From IMG/VR virus record IMGVR_UViG_3300017735_000034, positions 1-37,528 of that record: DNA of 37,528 bases. One strand, written 5' to 3'. The first letter of the stretch is position 1. Each line of letters starts with the position of its first letter. Source of the DNA: a virus. Below, in pieces: positions 19,301-24,861 of the stretch. Under the pieces are notes generated by a model. It was not told where the DNA came from, searched no databases, and saw nothing but the letters and a program-made list of their open reading frames with translations. Position numbers and translations under genes: made by a program.

Positions 19301-19411
19301 CAGAAGATTATTACTAGATACCGCAGGTTTGCTAAAAGCAAGATGCTTAAAGAATTTCCAGAACTTCAAGAAGAAGTAGACGCACTTATCCAACGCAGGA
19401 GACAACTATAA
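13349..19411 (+). CDS. Large internal virion (ejection) protein, T7 gp16-like, with HExxH zincin-like domain
   Basis: The 2020-residue protein is much longer than T7 gp16 (1318 aa). An N-terminal region contains a hydrophobic GAVQFMTGFIPIAGQLG stretch. I see no lytic transglycosylase (SLT) motif like that at the N-terminus of T7 gp16. Instead there is TTFLHETLHAVTAVK with H354-E355-x-x-H358, followed about 100 residues later by LHEFVVETISNPKF (E458/E462 are possible third ligands). This matches the zincin-like domains known from phage polyvalent proteins. A long charged region follows. The C-terminal third resembles gp16 relatives, with FISFIVPFVRTPTNILKFA and several hydrophobic segments. 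It probably spans the inner membrane during ejection. Confidence 0.87.
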   Translation: MSAFDKAIQAAQRGARQSGVEEEKKTPWAVDLAKAIPRGLEGGIQGIYNFADYATGDILPDYDERLLGRSETMVGGFAEGAVQFMTGFIPIAGQLGKAGQVARLASAGAKSKRFAKMAKRRKRAADIGAGAAADFLMFDGQEARLSNLMEEFNFLDTPVSEYLAAEDDDNEAEGRFKNAIEGLFIEAGMRGFGGVFRSGIKAMKEARRAKLSEDPETALRAMYDTILKGLDKANAGSGIFRATDDKSFDRYVQETASQRALSGEGGNLSAYDFTEGWLKTEAGQDSAYRPLLEQLLKDNAETLKNTGFFGAGGKDFDALGRFYQFDDGSAGIRVSGSRKKFLEAKKDSETTFLHETLHAVTAVKLEDVFQLNQVKVALGEGASNKDVFFEQLKRIEEIAKNKNVEESFRGIASTYLKAVMGNTGYKNVADVDIDKLFTDIASRAGDSRNRYGLTNLHEFVVETISNPKFFRELEGGINPAQRGMLAQMLHWIGQMLGVKENLSGDFGTIVRSSLSVARAQEKDILSGAYQTGNFNRVDELQLNDKADDASFNASLDKVDANDAVEMGDTGRADYEGFEDYDGFFGDTPSKIEEYGMGISTRQLDPDFGLEEVTPASEVLIKDPLNEDAQFSELGKVKAIDLEAINLDQLPSRFEQEDIVEGAKKITEEERAFEAKRKELAKTPVKVNTKKQDFTISVEGGKKVTVKANSVSYPEFPEFNFFVRKKGDIYELSESKTGRVLGGAGAKTRKQTIENGRNLLNKVGAKKVAEIIAEDTPKQRPATVGKNALAIKLKDFRKEKKSAYVRYLKMVRKGVKSPSKVLDATFTMMKTNDGRTITMGMRHRAARRLLNEDLRKAKLNDKLFTKAELNSRKEALRKLDTLRTRLEEVDGQKQQLVRSFKSGFPLYEKTGRKNYAQSAIDAVEGGVDFRLGVFDEVNRLRPYKTKDADGNIVTEEMLVSGKTDTGVGSANARIRREAGDTKQILNEGSTSQRQTVREVFDNAKETHPSLANVQAKVEDQALQKMNLTREEVKNLSPDDRALLLEEARMLSEARRAKHEAVREKLDLNDKEYDEFFGEGATDKLIDKFRNDPRGGEEALRNILKSTSSSAGVLHVMRTLVRHLGEAKESITKDSDLAQTTQDLVDALGGNAETFNALARSLGEGTDAFKQLRNEQAAIKMTMDALAVDLQAQAVKFQNDGMLNVTDGQRVEFLEQLDRLYEVSRLWVMYGKEASKTLRQRRPLLKGVLPEVHEAVNQGGMNNREVATQMPTNEARSRYLAGKTTAKRFDQIVEEVATATNSQHLVNDKSINPVVATKVAKGIHGSKGMSMILEYWTNSLLYGPTTQAVNIFGNGLTFGLRAMELTAGSVATGQFELARAAFGAAFAFDNWRESYRLMMRTFKEGNILTQGSAAFKDNKYDVNRITSSNLNDMTPLNLTPQGTLRAGMFDLFGKYSRVPSSLLSAGDEFFKQLNYRYHVKTMLAYEGAVKKGFKDLELRDYVMTKFKSMENEGRAYNQENMDINFYNSEIKPRLEDQNEPEFNAVLANKEYEAYKEGKYVNKDGQAMTREIAEKGESRTVMGAAALKFARENTFTDDLDEKTVFGVMAKHLNQLKMNPATSFISFIVPFVRTPTNILKFALDRTPVGVAPRALIGDGGRFIGKHLMGIQTQYKSALMSKDPAIRAQTMGQLTTAVGMGSTLMYYLGTNQEFFTGAGPQDADRRKALQMGGWQPYSVKVGDKYYSYQRADPMSTVLGLYVDMFEAYKYHDVDEDTMSYLSGVMMLSFINNIANKSFLQGIDNMLQVLSDPIGSTTKAGGDIAAGFVPNYFQQIKNIETTRELKEARTMWDRIIKRTPYSDELMPKRNALGETITVDNPPYGLGVISPVYIRNVSDDPLDQEIARLNKGFSVPKAKLMNAFDMRQSRNEEGQTAYDRYQQLTSEVELNGRSLRKALSDLMKTPYYKTLEEGTSVDLGKGIQPPRVRAMQKIITRYRRFAKSKMLKEFPELQEEVDALIQRRRQL

Positions 19412-19431
19412 CCCCCCTAAAATAATTAAAA

Positions 19432-20769
19432 ATGCCTCAAACATATTATGAATACTCTGGCAGTGCCCTATCTGCCACCACTTACAGTGTGCCCTTCAAA
19501 TACCTAGTCATCGACGATGTTAATGCGCTCGGTTTTAATGGGACTAGCTGGACTGCTCTAGCTCTTCACGCGGTTACTCCACGGGATGCAATCAATAACA
19601 CGATTACTTTAGCTTCTGCGCCTCTTGGTTCTTACTCTAAACTTAGACTGTATCGTTCGACGACTACGACCCAACTGATTGACTTTCAGAACGGCTCTAG
19701 GTTAACGGAGAATGATTTAGATACAGCATACCAACAGAGTCTGTTTGTAGCTCAAGAGATAGCTGAAGACTCTAGTACTTCTCAGTTTGCCGCAGTAAGA
19801 AAGGCGGGAGCCGAGGTGGGCACTAGTCTATCAAACTTTGCGAGCGAAAAGCTCGTATCGGATGCAACTAACGGGTTAATTGATGGATCAAATACTCTTT
19901 TTAATATTACAGCCTTTACCCCACAGACTACAGAAACTGAGGCGTATCGTGTAACAATTAACGGGTTACTTCAGGCTCCAGATTCTTATGCAATTAGTTT
20001 AGCTACCCCAAATCTTGTGTTTGCTACAGCACCAGCAAGCGGCGCAGAGGTTGTTGTAGTAACAACCGCAAGTGCTTCTAACGCCGCTTTTGTTGACACT
20101 TCAACGCTTGAAATTACAAGCTCTAACTCAATTAATGTTAAAGACCTAGGCGTAACTAACGCTAAATTAGCTGGAAGTATTACACAGGATAAACTAGCAG
20201 GTGGTATCACAAATGAAAAGTTAGCTGGAAGTATTACACAGGATAAACTAGCAGGTGGTATTACTAATAACCAGTTAGCTGGAAGTATCGCAACAAGCAA
20301 ACTCGCTGAAGTTATAGATGATGACACCTTTACTACAGGCGTGTCGGCAACCGCGTTGGCTAGTTCTGAAAGTATCAAGGCGTATGTAGACAATATAACC
20401 GCCAAAGTCTTTAGAAGTAGTTTTGTTACTATACCTGCCTATTCAGCGTCGAACGCTCCGATTACTTTTACTCACGGACTAGGTGCAGTGCCCGACCTTG
20501 TTCAATATCACCTAAAATATATAAACACCAATGCAGACGGAAGCGACATCACCGTGGATCACTATACCACTGGTGATATTATAATTATACCTGCTAGTAA
20601 TTTTGAAACAAATTACTATGGTACAGTTACTAAAATAAACACGACAACCGTTGCTGTTAAGATCGGCTCAAATGGTCTCTTCTTCCCTACTTATAATACT
20701 GGAGCTAACGACGTTTTAGTAGCAAATCACTGGAAAATGCAGTGCATTGCATCAATCTTCCAACCTTAA
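19432..20769 (+). CDS. Tail fibre protein, T7 gp17-like N-terminal domain
   Basis: The 445-residue protein begins with the T7 tail fibre N-terminal domain (residues 1-125: YYEYSGSALSATTYSVPFKYL, then SKLRLYRSTTT and GSRLTENDLDTAYQQSLFVAQE), which docks the fibre to the nozzle. A middle beta-rich domain (140-215) follows. Residues 240-290 then hold repeats of the type LAGSITQDKLAGGITN, encoded by a 54-bp DNA repeat; such repeats form a slender trimeric shaft. The last 120 residues (ITFTHGLGAVPDLVQYHLKY and onward) are the probable receptor-binding tip. It is the only obvious adhesin in the genome. Confidence 0.92.
   Translation: MPQTYYEYSGSALSATTYSVPFKYLVIDDVNALGFNGTSWTALALHAVTPRDAINNTITLASAPLGSYSKLRLYRSTTTTQLIDFQNGSRLTENDLDTAYQQSLFVAQEIAEDSSTSQFAAVRKAGAEVGTSLSNFASEKLVSDATNGLIDGSNTLFNITAFTPQTTETEAYRVTINGLLQAPDSYAISLATPNLVFATAPASGAEVVVVTTASASNAAFVDTSTLEITSSNSINVKDLGVTNAKLAGSITQDKLAGGITNEKLAGSITQDKLAGGITNNQLAGSIATSKLAEVIDDDTFTTGVSATALASSESIKAYVDNITAKVFRSSFVTIPAYSASNAPITFTHGLGAVPDLVQYHLKYINTNADGSDITVDHYTTGDIIIIPASNFETNYYGTVTKINTTTVAVKIGSNGLFFPTYNTGANDVLVANHWKMQCIASIFQP
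20167..20292 (+). repeat. 54-bp tandem repeat within the tail fibre gene
   Basis: Units at 20167-20220 and 20221-20274 are nearly identical, and a partial third begins at 20275. They keep the reading frame (18 codons each) and encode the LAGSITQDKLAGGITN shaft repeat. Unit number could vary by recombination and change fibre length. Confidence 0.9.
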
Positions 20770-20804
20770 CCTCTTAACCCCCTTAACCTCTTAACCTCTT
20801 AACC
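20766..20804. repeat. Short tandem repeat of the CTCTTAAC type between fibre and holin-like gene
   Basis: CCTCTTAACC-type 8-base units recur about four times (with one CCCCC variant) in the gap from the fibre stop to the next ATG at 20806. No gene or clear ribosome binding site is seen in it; it may be slippage-derived. Confidence 0.75.
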
Positions 20805-20805
20805 A

Positions 20806-20970
20806 ATGACACCTGAAAGCCCTTACGTGCCTCCCTTTATAGCAACCAGTGGAATTATAGGAACTTTAACCCTAGACCACATTAACACTACGGTAGCTAT
20901 ATGCGTCGGACTACTAACTATGAGCTATTTAGGAATCAAAATATACAAGGAGATTTTTAATACTAAATGA
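20806..20970 (+). CDS. Small membrane protein in the T7 gp17.5 (holin) position
   Basis: ATG at 20806 opens a 55-codon frame ending TGA at 20968-20970. The 54-residue product has two hydrophobic stretches (about residues 8-24, PPFIATSGIIGTLTL, and 27-43, TTVAICVGLLTMSYLGI) and a basic tail YKEIFNTK. T7 encodes its holin (17.5) directly after the tail fibre, so this is a holin candidate, although 2550-2735 is another. The next small gene overlaps by ATGA. The short tandem repeat upstream leaves no clear Shine-Dalgarno site. Confidence 0.65.
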   Translation: MTPESPYVPPFIATSGIIGTLTLDHINTTVAICVGLLTMSYLGIKIYKEIFNTK

Positions 20971-21116
20971 TTGAATGGATAGGAGCTTTGTGGCCTGTAG
21001 CGGTTGGCTTTGTAAGCCTTGTTATCGTGCTTGCACGTATGCACTACAACATCGAAAGCCTCGGTGAAAAAGTAAAAATACTATTTGATTTTCATAACAA
21101 TAGAGACGACAAATGA
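20967..21116 (+). CDS. Small single-pass membrane protein
   Basis: ATG at 20967 overlaps the stop of the preceding gene (ATGA). The frame ends TGA at 21114-21116, giving 49 residues. An N-terminal hydrophobic segment (residues 4-23, WIGALWPVAVGFVSLVIVLA) is followed by a charged helix ending in NNRDDK. The layout, one anchor plus a charged helix, would suit a holin partner or a short inner-membrane spanin. I do not recognise a family. The ATGA overlap with the small terminase gene on the other side shows that this whole group is translated as a coupled string. Confidence 0.6.
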   Translation: MIEWIGALWPVAVGFVSLVIVLARMHYNIESLGEKVKILFDFHNNRDDK

Positions 21117-21343
21117 GCGAACCAGCAGAAAGACTACATAACTTACAGGACATTTTAATTGATGAAATGATCCGAAGGATTAAAACAGGGGAAGCCACAG
21201 CGGCTGACCTAAGTGCCGCTAGGCAGATGCTTAAGGACAACGGAATACAAGCAGTAACAACCGATGAATCCCCAATGCTAGAGCTGGTTAACAGCCTACC
21301 GTTTGACGATGACTCAGAACCCATTAAAGTAAATGAATCGTAA
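21113..21343 (+). CDS. Small terminase subunit (DNA recognition), T7 gp18-like
   Basis: The 76-residue protein carries the segment ILIDEMIRRIKTGEATAADLSAARQMLKDNGI (residues 13-44). This is characteristic of podovirus small terminases, which recognise concatemeric DNA and load the large subunit at the portal. It is shorter than T7 gp18 (89 aa) and has an acidic C-terminus (FDDDSEP) that may contact the large subunit. The ATG overlaps the stop of the upstream gene, and its own 3' end overlaps the HNH-like gene by 11 bases. Confidence 0.88.
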   Translation: MSEPAERLHNLQDILIDEMIRRIKTGEATAADLSAARQMLKDNGIQAVTTDESPMLELVNSLPFDDDSEPIKVNES

Positions 21344-21557
21344 TTATCGAAAAGAATATGACTCTTATCACAGCAGTGAGACGCAGAAAAAACGCAGAGC
21401 AGGACGAAACAAAGCTAGGCGTTTACTTGTGCGTGAAAAGGGTTCATCAGCTATGAAGGGCAAGGACGTTGATCACGTAGATCGCAACCCAGCAAACAAT
21501 GCTAGGTCTAACCTTCGCATCTCTTCCAAAAAGAGAAACAGATCTCGAAATAAGTAA
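21333..21557 (+). CDS. Small HNH-like nuclease protein between terminase genes
   Basis: The 74-residue protein is very basic and contains KGKDVDHVDRNPANNARSNL (residues 42-61). The DH...N...N pattern is the core of HNH nucleases lacking the zinc-binding cysteines. Similar small genes sit between the terminase subunits in many marine podoviruses. HNH proteins often assist terminases in DNA cleavage in other tailed phages, which fits the position, but here it is inference. It overlaps the small terminase gene and ends 2 bases before the large terminase gene. Confidence 0.75.
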   Translation: MNRNYRKEYDSYHSSETQKKRRAGRNKARRLLVREKGSSAMKGKDVDHVDRNPANNARSNLRISSKKRNRSRNK

Positions 21558-21559
21558 GA

Positions 21560-23230
21560 ATGGAAATTCCAGAACAACTCAAGGACTTCAGAAACTTTCT
21601 GTTTGTCGCTTGGAAGCACCTTAACCTTCCTAAACCCACAGAAATACAATATGAAATTGCCGACTTCATGCAACATGGACCAAAAAGAGCCATCATTGAA
21701 GGATTTCGTGGTGTTGGTAAGTCTTGGATTTGCTCTGCTTACGTGGTGCACCAGTTGTTACTCGACCCCTCCAAAAATATCCTTGTGGTATCAGCCAGTA
21801 AGACACGCTCAGACGACTTCAGTACGTTTACTTTAAGGCTCATACACGAGATGCCTATTCTAAAGCATCTTATACCTAATTCTTCTCAGCGATTTAGTAA
21901 AATATCCTTTGACGTAGGACCCGCCCCCGCCTCTCATGCCCCCAGTGTTAAATCACTAGGGATAACCAGTCAGCTCACTGGGTCTCGTGCCGATATAATC
22001 GTAGCCGACGACATCGAAGTCCCCTCTAACTCAGCGACACACGGGATGCGCTGGAAGTTAGGAGAACAAGTAAAGGAGTTCGACGCTATTTTAAAGCCTC
22101 TAGATGGTTCCAAGGTGATATTCTTGGGTACACCCCAGACCGAGGACAGCATATACAACACACTGCTTACACGCGACTACGTAGCACGAATTTGGCCCTC
22201 TAGATACATTACTCAGTCCGACAACGAGACACAATACAACAACAACGTATCACCCCTTTGTGTAAACCTAGAGAAACGTGGGAAGTCTACAGAGCCTGTT
22301 AGGTTCTCCGACATCGACCTAGATGAACGGGAGCTGTCCTATGGTCGCTCTGGGTTTGCTATGCAGTTCATGCTTAACACGCGTAAGAGTGACTCTGACC
22401 GTTACCCCTTGAAGCTCTCTGAGTTGGTGGTGATGGACATTGACAACGAACTAGCCCCAGAGAAGGTCGTATGGGCACACAGTCCAGACCTAGCGTGGGA
22501 TGGTAGTGTGCCTAATGTGGGCTTTAGTACCGACAGATACCATAGACCTCTAAAGCTCGTGGGTGACCACATAGCGTACACTGGGTGTGTGATGTCGATT
22601 GACCCCTCAGGACGAGGGCGAGACGAAACAGCTTGGGCTGTCGTTAAGATGCTTAATGGCTTTCTCTACGTCATAGACGCAGGGGGTATGCAAGGTGGCT
22701 ATAATGACGACGTTCTAAAGAGTCTTGCAATAAAAGCCAAGAAGTTCCGCGTGAACGAAATCGTCGTCGAAAGTAACTTTGGAGATGGGATGTTTAGCGA
22801 GATATTTAAGCCTATCCTTTCTAAGATTCACCCGTGTACCGTTGGCGAAGTAAGACATAGTACCCAGAAGGAGAAACGAATCATCGACACCCTTGAACCG
22901 ATCATTAACCAACATAGGCTCATCATCGACCCCAAGGTTATAAAGAGCGATTTTGAAACTGCCCAAGGGTACACCCAAGAGACCCAGTTGCATTACCAGT
23001 TGTTTTATCAAATGAGTCGCCTCACTTCCGCTAGGGGTGCTATCAGTCATGACGACAGACTGGACGCGCTTAGCATCGCTGTCAACTACTGGGTTGAGCA
23101 AATGGCACAGGATGCTGACCTCAAGATTACTGACAGGAAACGAGAGCTGTTAGACGAGGAGATGGCTAAGTTCACAGATGCCTTTTACGGGCGTTCTAAG
23201 GGGTCTAGAAGCGCTTACGTTTGGTCGTGA
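21560..23230 (+). CDS. Large terminase subunit (packaging ATPase and nuclease), T7 gp19-like
   Basis: The 556-residue protein is close to T7 gp19 in length (586 aa). The ATPase domain shows Walker A GFRGVGKS (48-55) and Walker B IIVADDIE (D150, D151). The coupling motif GTPQTEDSIY follows at about 193-202. The C-terminal RNase H-fold nuclease begins at MSIDPSGRGRDETAW (D348) and carries the later acidic site HDDRLDALS (D498). It pumps DNA into the prohead and cuts concatemers. It is the last rightward gene of the virion block; a 331-base non-coding gap with promoter-like elements follows. Confidence 0.96.
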   Translation: MEIPEQLKDFRNFLFVAWKHLNLPKPTEIQYEIADFMQHGPKRAIIEGFRGVGKSWICSAYVVHQLLLDPSKNILVVSASKTRSDDFSTFTLRLIHEMPILKHLIPNSSQRFSKISFDVGPAPASHAPSVKSLGITSQLTGSRADIIVADDIEVPSNSATHGMRWKLGEQVKEFDAILKPLDGSKVIFLGTPQTEDSIYNTLLTRDYVARIWPSRYITQSDNETQYNNNVSPLCVNLEKRGKSTEPVRFSDIDLDERELSYGRSGFAMQFMLNTRKSDSDRYPLKLSELVVMDIDNELAPEKVVWAHSPDLAWDGSVPNVGFSTDRYHRPLKLVGDHIAYTGCVMSIDPSGRGRDETAWAVVKMLNGFLYVIDAGGMQGGYNDDVLKSLAIKAKKFRVNEIVVESNFGDGMFSEIFKPILSKIHPCTVGEVRHSTQKEKRIIDTLEPIINQHRLIIDPKVIKSDFETAQGYTQETQLHYQLFYQMSRLTSARGAISHDDRLDALSIAVNYWVEQMAQDADLKITDRKRELLDEEMAKFTDAFYGRSKGSRSAYVWS

Positions 23231-23361
23231 GACTCAGGGGTCGCTCTGGGTGTTTATTTGTGTTCTTAGGGCTTTAAAATCGGTCAGACGACTACGTCGT
23301 ATACGAACACCTGTTTTATACGCTAAGGGCGTGTCGAATTGACTAGGGACTAATATGGACG
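23231..23361. other. Non-coding stretch after large terminase, with nested inverted repeats
   Basis: No gene is seen. An outer inverted repeat GTGTTC (23260-23265)/GAACAC (23305-23310) encloses a hairpin ACGAC-TAC-GTCGT (23288-23300). There is no T tract, so it is not a standard terminator. The stretch lies where T7-like genomes have their right end, and it is one candidate for the terminal repeat region. Confidence 0.4.
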
Positions 23362-23477
23362 AATGATGACGAAGACGATAAGAATGACTTATATCTGTAT
23401 TTTAGGCTTGACAAGGGTCAACTAAGGTATACCTATAAGTGTCTTAGGGTTTAGAGTTTAAAACGTCTACATCATCT
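23362..23477 (+). repeat. Promoter-like direct repeat, copy 1
   Basis: This stretch starts AATGATGACGA, carries TTTTAGGCTTGACA and then a near-identical tract from TATAAGTG (23434) to 23477. The last 44 bases match copy 2 (28198-28241) at 40 positions by my count. The second copy precedes the early genes before RNA polymerase. The two copies bracket the accessory region. Confidence 0.85.
23408..23439 (+). promoter_or_regulatory. Candidate promoter in repeat copy 1
   Basis: TTGACA at 23408-23413 and TATAAG at 23434-23439 are 20 bases apart, long for a sigma-70 promoter. GGTATACCTATAAG here matches 11 of 14 positions of the SP6-like string in copy 2, so it may be a phage polymerase promoter instead, or both overlaid. 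Confidence 0.5.
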
Positions 23478-23497
23478 AACTAAGGTCAATTAATGAG

Positions 23498-23526
23498 TTG
23501 ACAAAGTAACACTCATCGACCTTAAT
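23498..23526 (+). promoter_or_regulatory. Candidate sigma-70 promoter
   Basis: A perfect TTGACA (23498-23503) is followed 17 bases later by CTTAAT (23521-23526, 4 of 6 matches to TATAAT). It lies just upstream of the rightward acidic gene at 23562 and would drive it with the host polymerase. Confidence 0.45.
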
Positions 23527-23561
23527 ACCTTTATATTAATACGTGTTGTGTTGTATTATAT

Positions 23562-23855
23562 GTGTATATGGGTCACTTTGAGTTCGCTTGGAGTGACCCT
23601 CTTTCTTTTATGGCTCCCTCAGATCAAATTATCGGACTTCTCGGTGAACACTTTAAAAACTATGTGCTCATTGTGCAGGACTACGACCACCCTCACCACT
23701 TTGTAATGCACAAATCGGACGTGTTCGCCGCCTCTGGGCTTATTAACGAGGCTCAAAAAGAGCTAAACGCAGAGATTGACGCGGTTGCCGATGGTGCTTT
23801 TGAGTGGGTTGACTGGGATTTGTCAGACGACGACGAAGAAACCACGGATTATTAG
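23562..23855 (+). CDS. Small highly acidic protein, unknown function
   Basis: The 97-residue product has about 21 D/E against three lysines and no arginine. It ends with WVDWDLSDDDEETTDY. An alternative start at the third codon (MGHFEFAWSDP) is equally possible. No transmembrane segment or known motif is recognised. It is the first gene after two promoter-like sites, so it is probably expressed by host polymerase and early. Strong negative charge in a small early phage protein recalls DNA mimics such as T7 Ocr, but there is no sequence evidence beyond composition. Confidence 0.6.
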   Translation: MYMGHFEFAWSDPLSFMAPSDQIIGLLGEHFKNYVLIVQDYDHPHHFVMHKSDVFAASGLINEAQKELNAEIDAVADGAFEWVDWDLSDDDEETTDY

Positions 23856-24052
23856 GTGCAAAAATGTGTTACCTTAACACTATATGTGATTTTTCTCCGA
23901 TCCCCCATGCCCTTCTTGCGACTGAGTCTCAATCTCGCGCTCGCTCGCGCTGATAGTAAGGGGTAGGGGCACGTAGTGCCACTAGACTTCCTCCTCGTCC
24001 ACCTTGGGGCACCAATGGTGCACCGCTAGTGCCCTCTGAGTGCCTCGACGAG

Positions 24053-24097
24053 CCAGCCACGGGTGCTTGCGCGTGTCCGTGTTTGCTGGGGTTTTTT
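24053..24097 (+). terminator. Rightward rho-independent terminator
   Basis: CCAGCCACGG (24053-24062) pairs with CCGTG (24077-24081) and GCTGG (24085-24089), leaving a three-T bulge, and six T residues follow (24092-24097). It would end transcription coming from the terminase gene and the acidic gene before it enters the leftward module. Confidence 0.75.
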
Positions 24098-24186
24098 GCT
24101 AGCTCCTGTACACGAGAGCACCGCAAGACCCAGCTGGAGCGTAGCGGAAGCCGGGTCGAGGATGCGGGGTTACACGCTGAGGGCAC

Positions 24187-24220
24187 AAAAAACCCTAGGC
24201 ATCCGAAGACACCTAGGGTT
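24187..24220 (-). terminator. Leftward terminator with UUCG tetraloop (copy 1)
   Basis: On the minus strand AACCCTAGG pairs with CCTAGGGTT, extended inward by TGTC/GATG closing a TTCG loop, and a T tract (A run at 24187-24192 on the plus strand) follows. It lies 22 bases past the stop of the 99-aa leftward gene. The hairpin is identical to the one at 24801-24835. Confidence 0.88.
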
Positions 24221-24242
24221 GGAATAGCAAGCTCCTCTGAAT

Positions 24243-24542
24243 CTACAGAAGTCCAGAAGTATCTAGAACATCGCAGTAACGGTCACCATCCGTGCCCGTA
24301 TACAACTCAATATACACTACGGCTCCAAGCTCTATAGTCGGCTCATCTACGCGGTTCTTTACCCAAGCATCACGAACGGCTGGCATACCTTGCTCATCAA
24401 TATACACAACATCACACGCCCATTTCTTTGCGGGCACCTTTGAACCTTTCGGTGCACCATTGCGCCACTGCGTTTTTACACGCGCTTTAGTAACTACACG
24501 GTTCTTATCTACTGCGACTTCATTTGTTTCTGTATTATTCAT
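24243..24542 (-). CDS. 99-aa protein of unknown function
   Basis: I start this leftward gene at the ATG at 24540-24542 (product begins MNNTETNEVAVDKNRVVTKA). The frame extends further upstream, but that part is translated from a 12-bp tandem repeat (SSAC repeats) and is unlikely to be coding. The protein has a basic middle (KTQWRNGAPKGSKVPAKKW), a beta-rich CDVVYIDEQG segment and an acidic end. I recognise no family. It has its own terminator 22 bases downstream, a near copy of the one ending the next leftward unit. That suggests the two short genes are separately expressed members of one control scheme. Confidence 0.6.
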   Translation of the reverse strand: MNNTETNEVAVDKNRVVTKARVKTQWRNGAPKGSKVPAKKWACDVVYIDEQGMPAVRDAWVKNRVDEPTIELGAVVYIELYTGTDGDRYCDVLDTSGLL

Positions 24543-24800
24543 ATGTATAAGTGCTTCATATTTTCGGGAAGCTACCGATTTAGTATTAACAACCACAAGC
24601 AGACATGCTCTCTGGTCACCAAGACCCAGAGAGTATGATGCAGAGCTACACGCAGAGCTACACGCAGAGCTACACGCAGAGCTACACGCAGAGCTGTGCA
24701 CGAGGGGCACTGTGGGGGACATGTGTGGTGTGCATGCGTGGGCGCGTTAGCGCTACTATGTTAGGGACGCCTACGATAAATGATAGTAGGTGAGGACCAC
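24543..24800. other. Non-coding gap with hairpin and tandem repeats
   Basis: I see no supported gene. A hairpin CTCTCTGG/CCAGAGAG (24608-24615 with 24626-24633) is followed by the 12-bp tandem repeat listed separately and then a GT-rich tract. The promoter of the leftward 99-aa gene should be in this gap, but I cannot assign boxes with confidence. Confidence 0.5.
24641..24695. repeat. 12-bp tandem repeat, about 4.6 copies
   Basis: The unit CAGAGCTACACG occurs exactly at 24641, 24653, 24665 and 24677, and a partial unit follows at 24689-24695. All four full units are identical, which points to recent expansion or a functional array such as protein-binding iterons. T7 has short repeats next to its terminal repeat, a possible parallel. 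Confidence 0.92.
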
Positions 24801-24835
24801 AAAAAAACCCTAGGCATCCGAAGACACCTAGGGTT
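24801..24835 (-). terminator. Leftward terminator with UUCG tetraloop (copy 2)
   Basis: This has the same stem and loop as copy 1 (AACCCTAGG...CCTAGGGTT with a TTCG loop) and a seven-T tract on the minus strand (24801-24807). It lies 26 bases past the stop of the ribbon-helix-helix gene. Confidence 0.88.
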
Positions 24836-24861
24836 GTGTTGGTTGTTATGACTACGACGAC

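Larger units (their letters stand above)
23856..24242. other. Structured non-coding region between convergent transcription units
   Basis: No convincing gene is seen. The stretch looks more GC-rich than its surroundings and is dense in hairpins: GTGTTA-CCT-TAACAC near 23868, GGCAC-GTA-GTGCC at 23968-23980, GCACC-AAT-GGTGC at 24009-24021 and GACCC...GGGTC at 24127-24157. It also holds two terminators described separately. The rightward and leftward transcripts meet here. It is a candidate location for the genome ends. Confidence 0.55.

Noticed and set aside
23541-23562. T7-type promoter suggested by TTAATACG
   Set aside because: Only the first seven bases fit the T7 consensus; the CACTATAG core is missing.
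24029-24337. Rightward 102-codon ORF and a leftward ORF at 23929-24186
   Set aside because: They run through hairpins and two terminators, have no ribosome site and no family-like sequence.
24605-24793. Rightward ORF encoding SYTQ repeats, and the N-terminal extension (SSAC repeats) of the leftward 99-aa gene up to 24722
   Set aside because: Both are produced by translating the 12-bp tandem repeat. An array of 12-bp units keeps any frame open, so the open frame is not evidence of coding.
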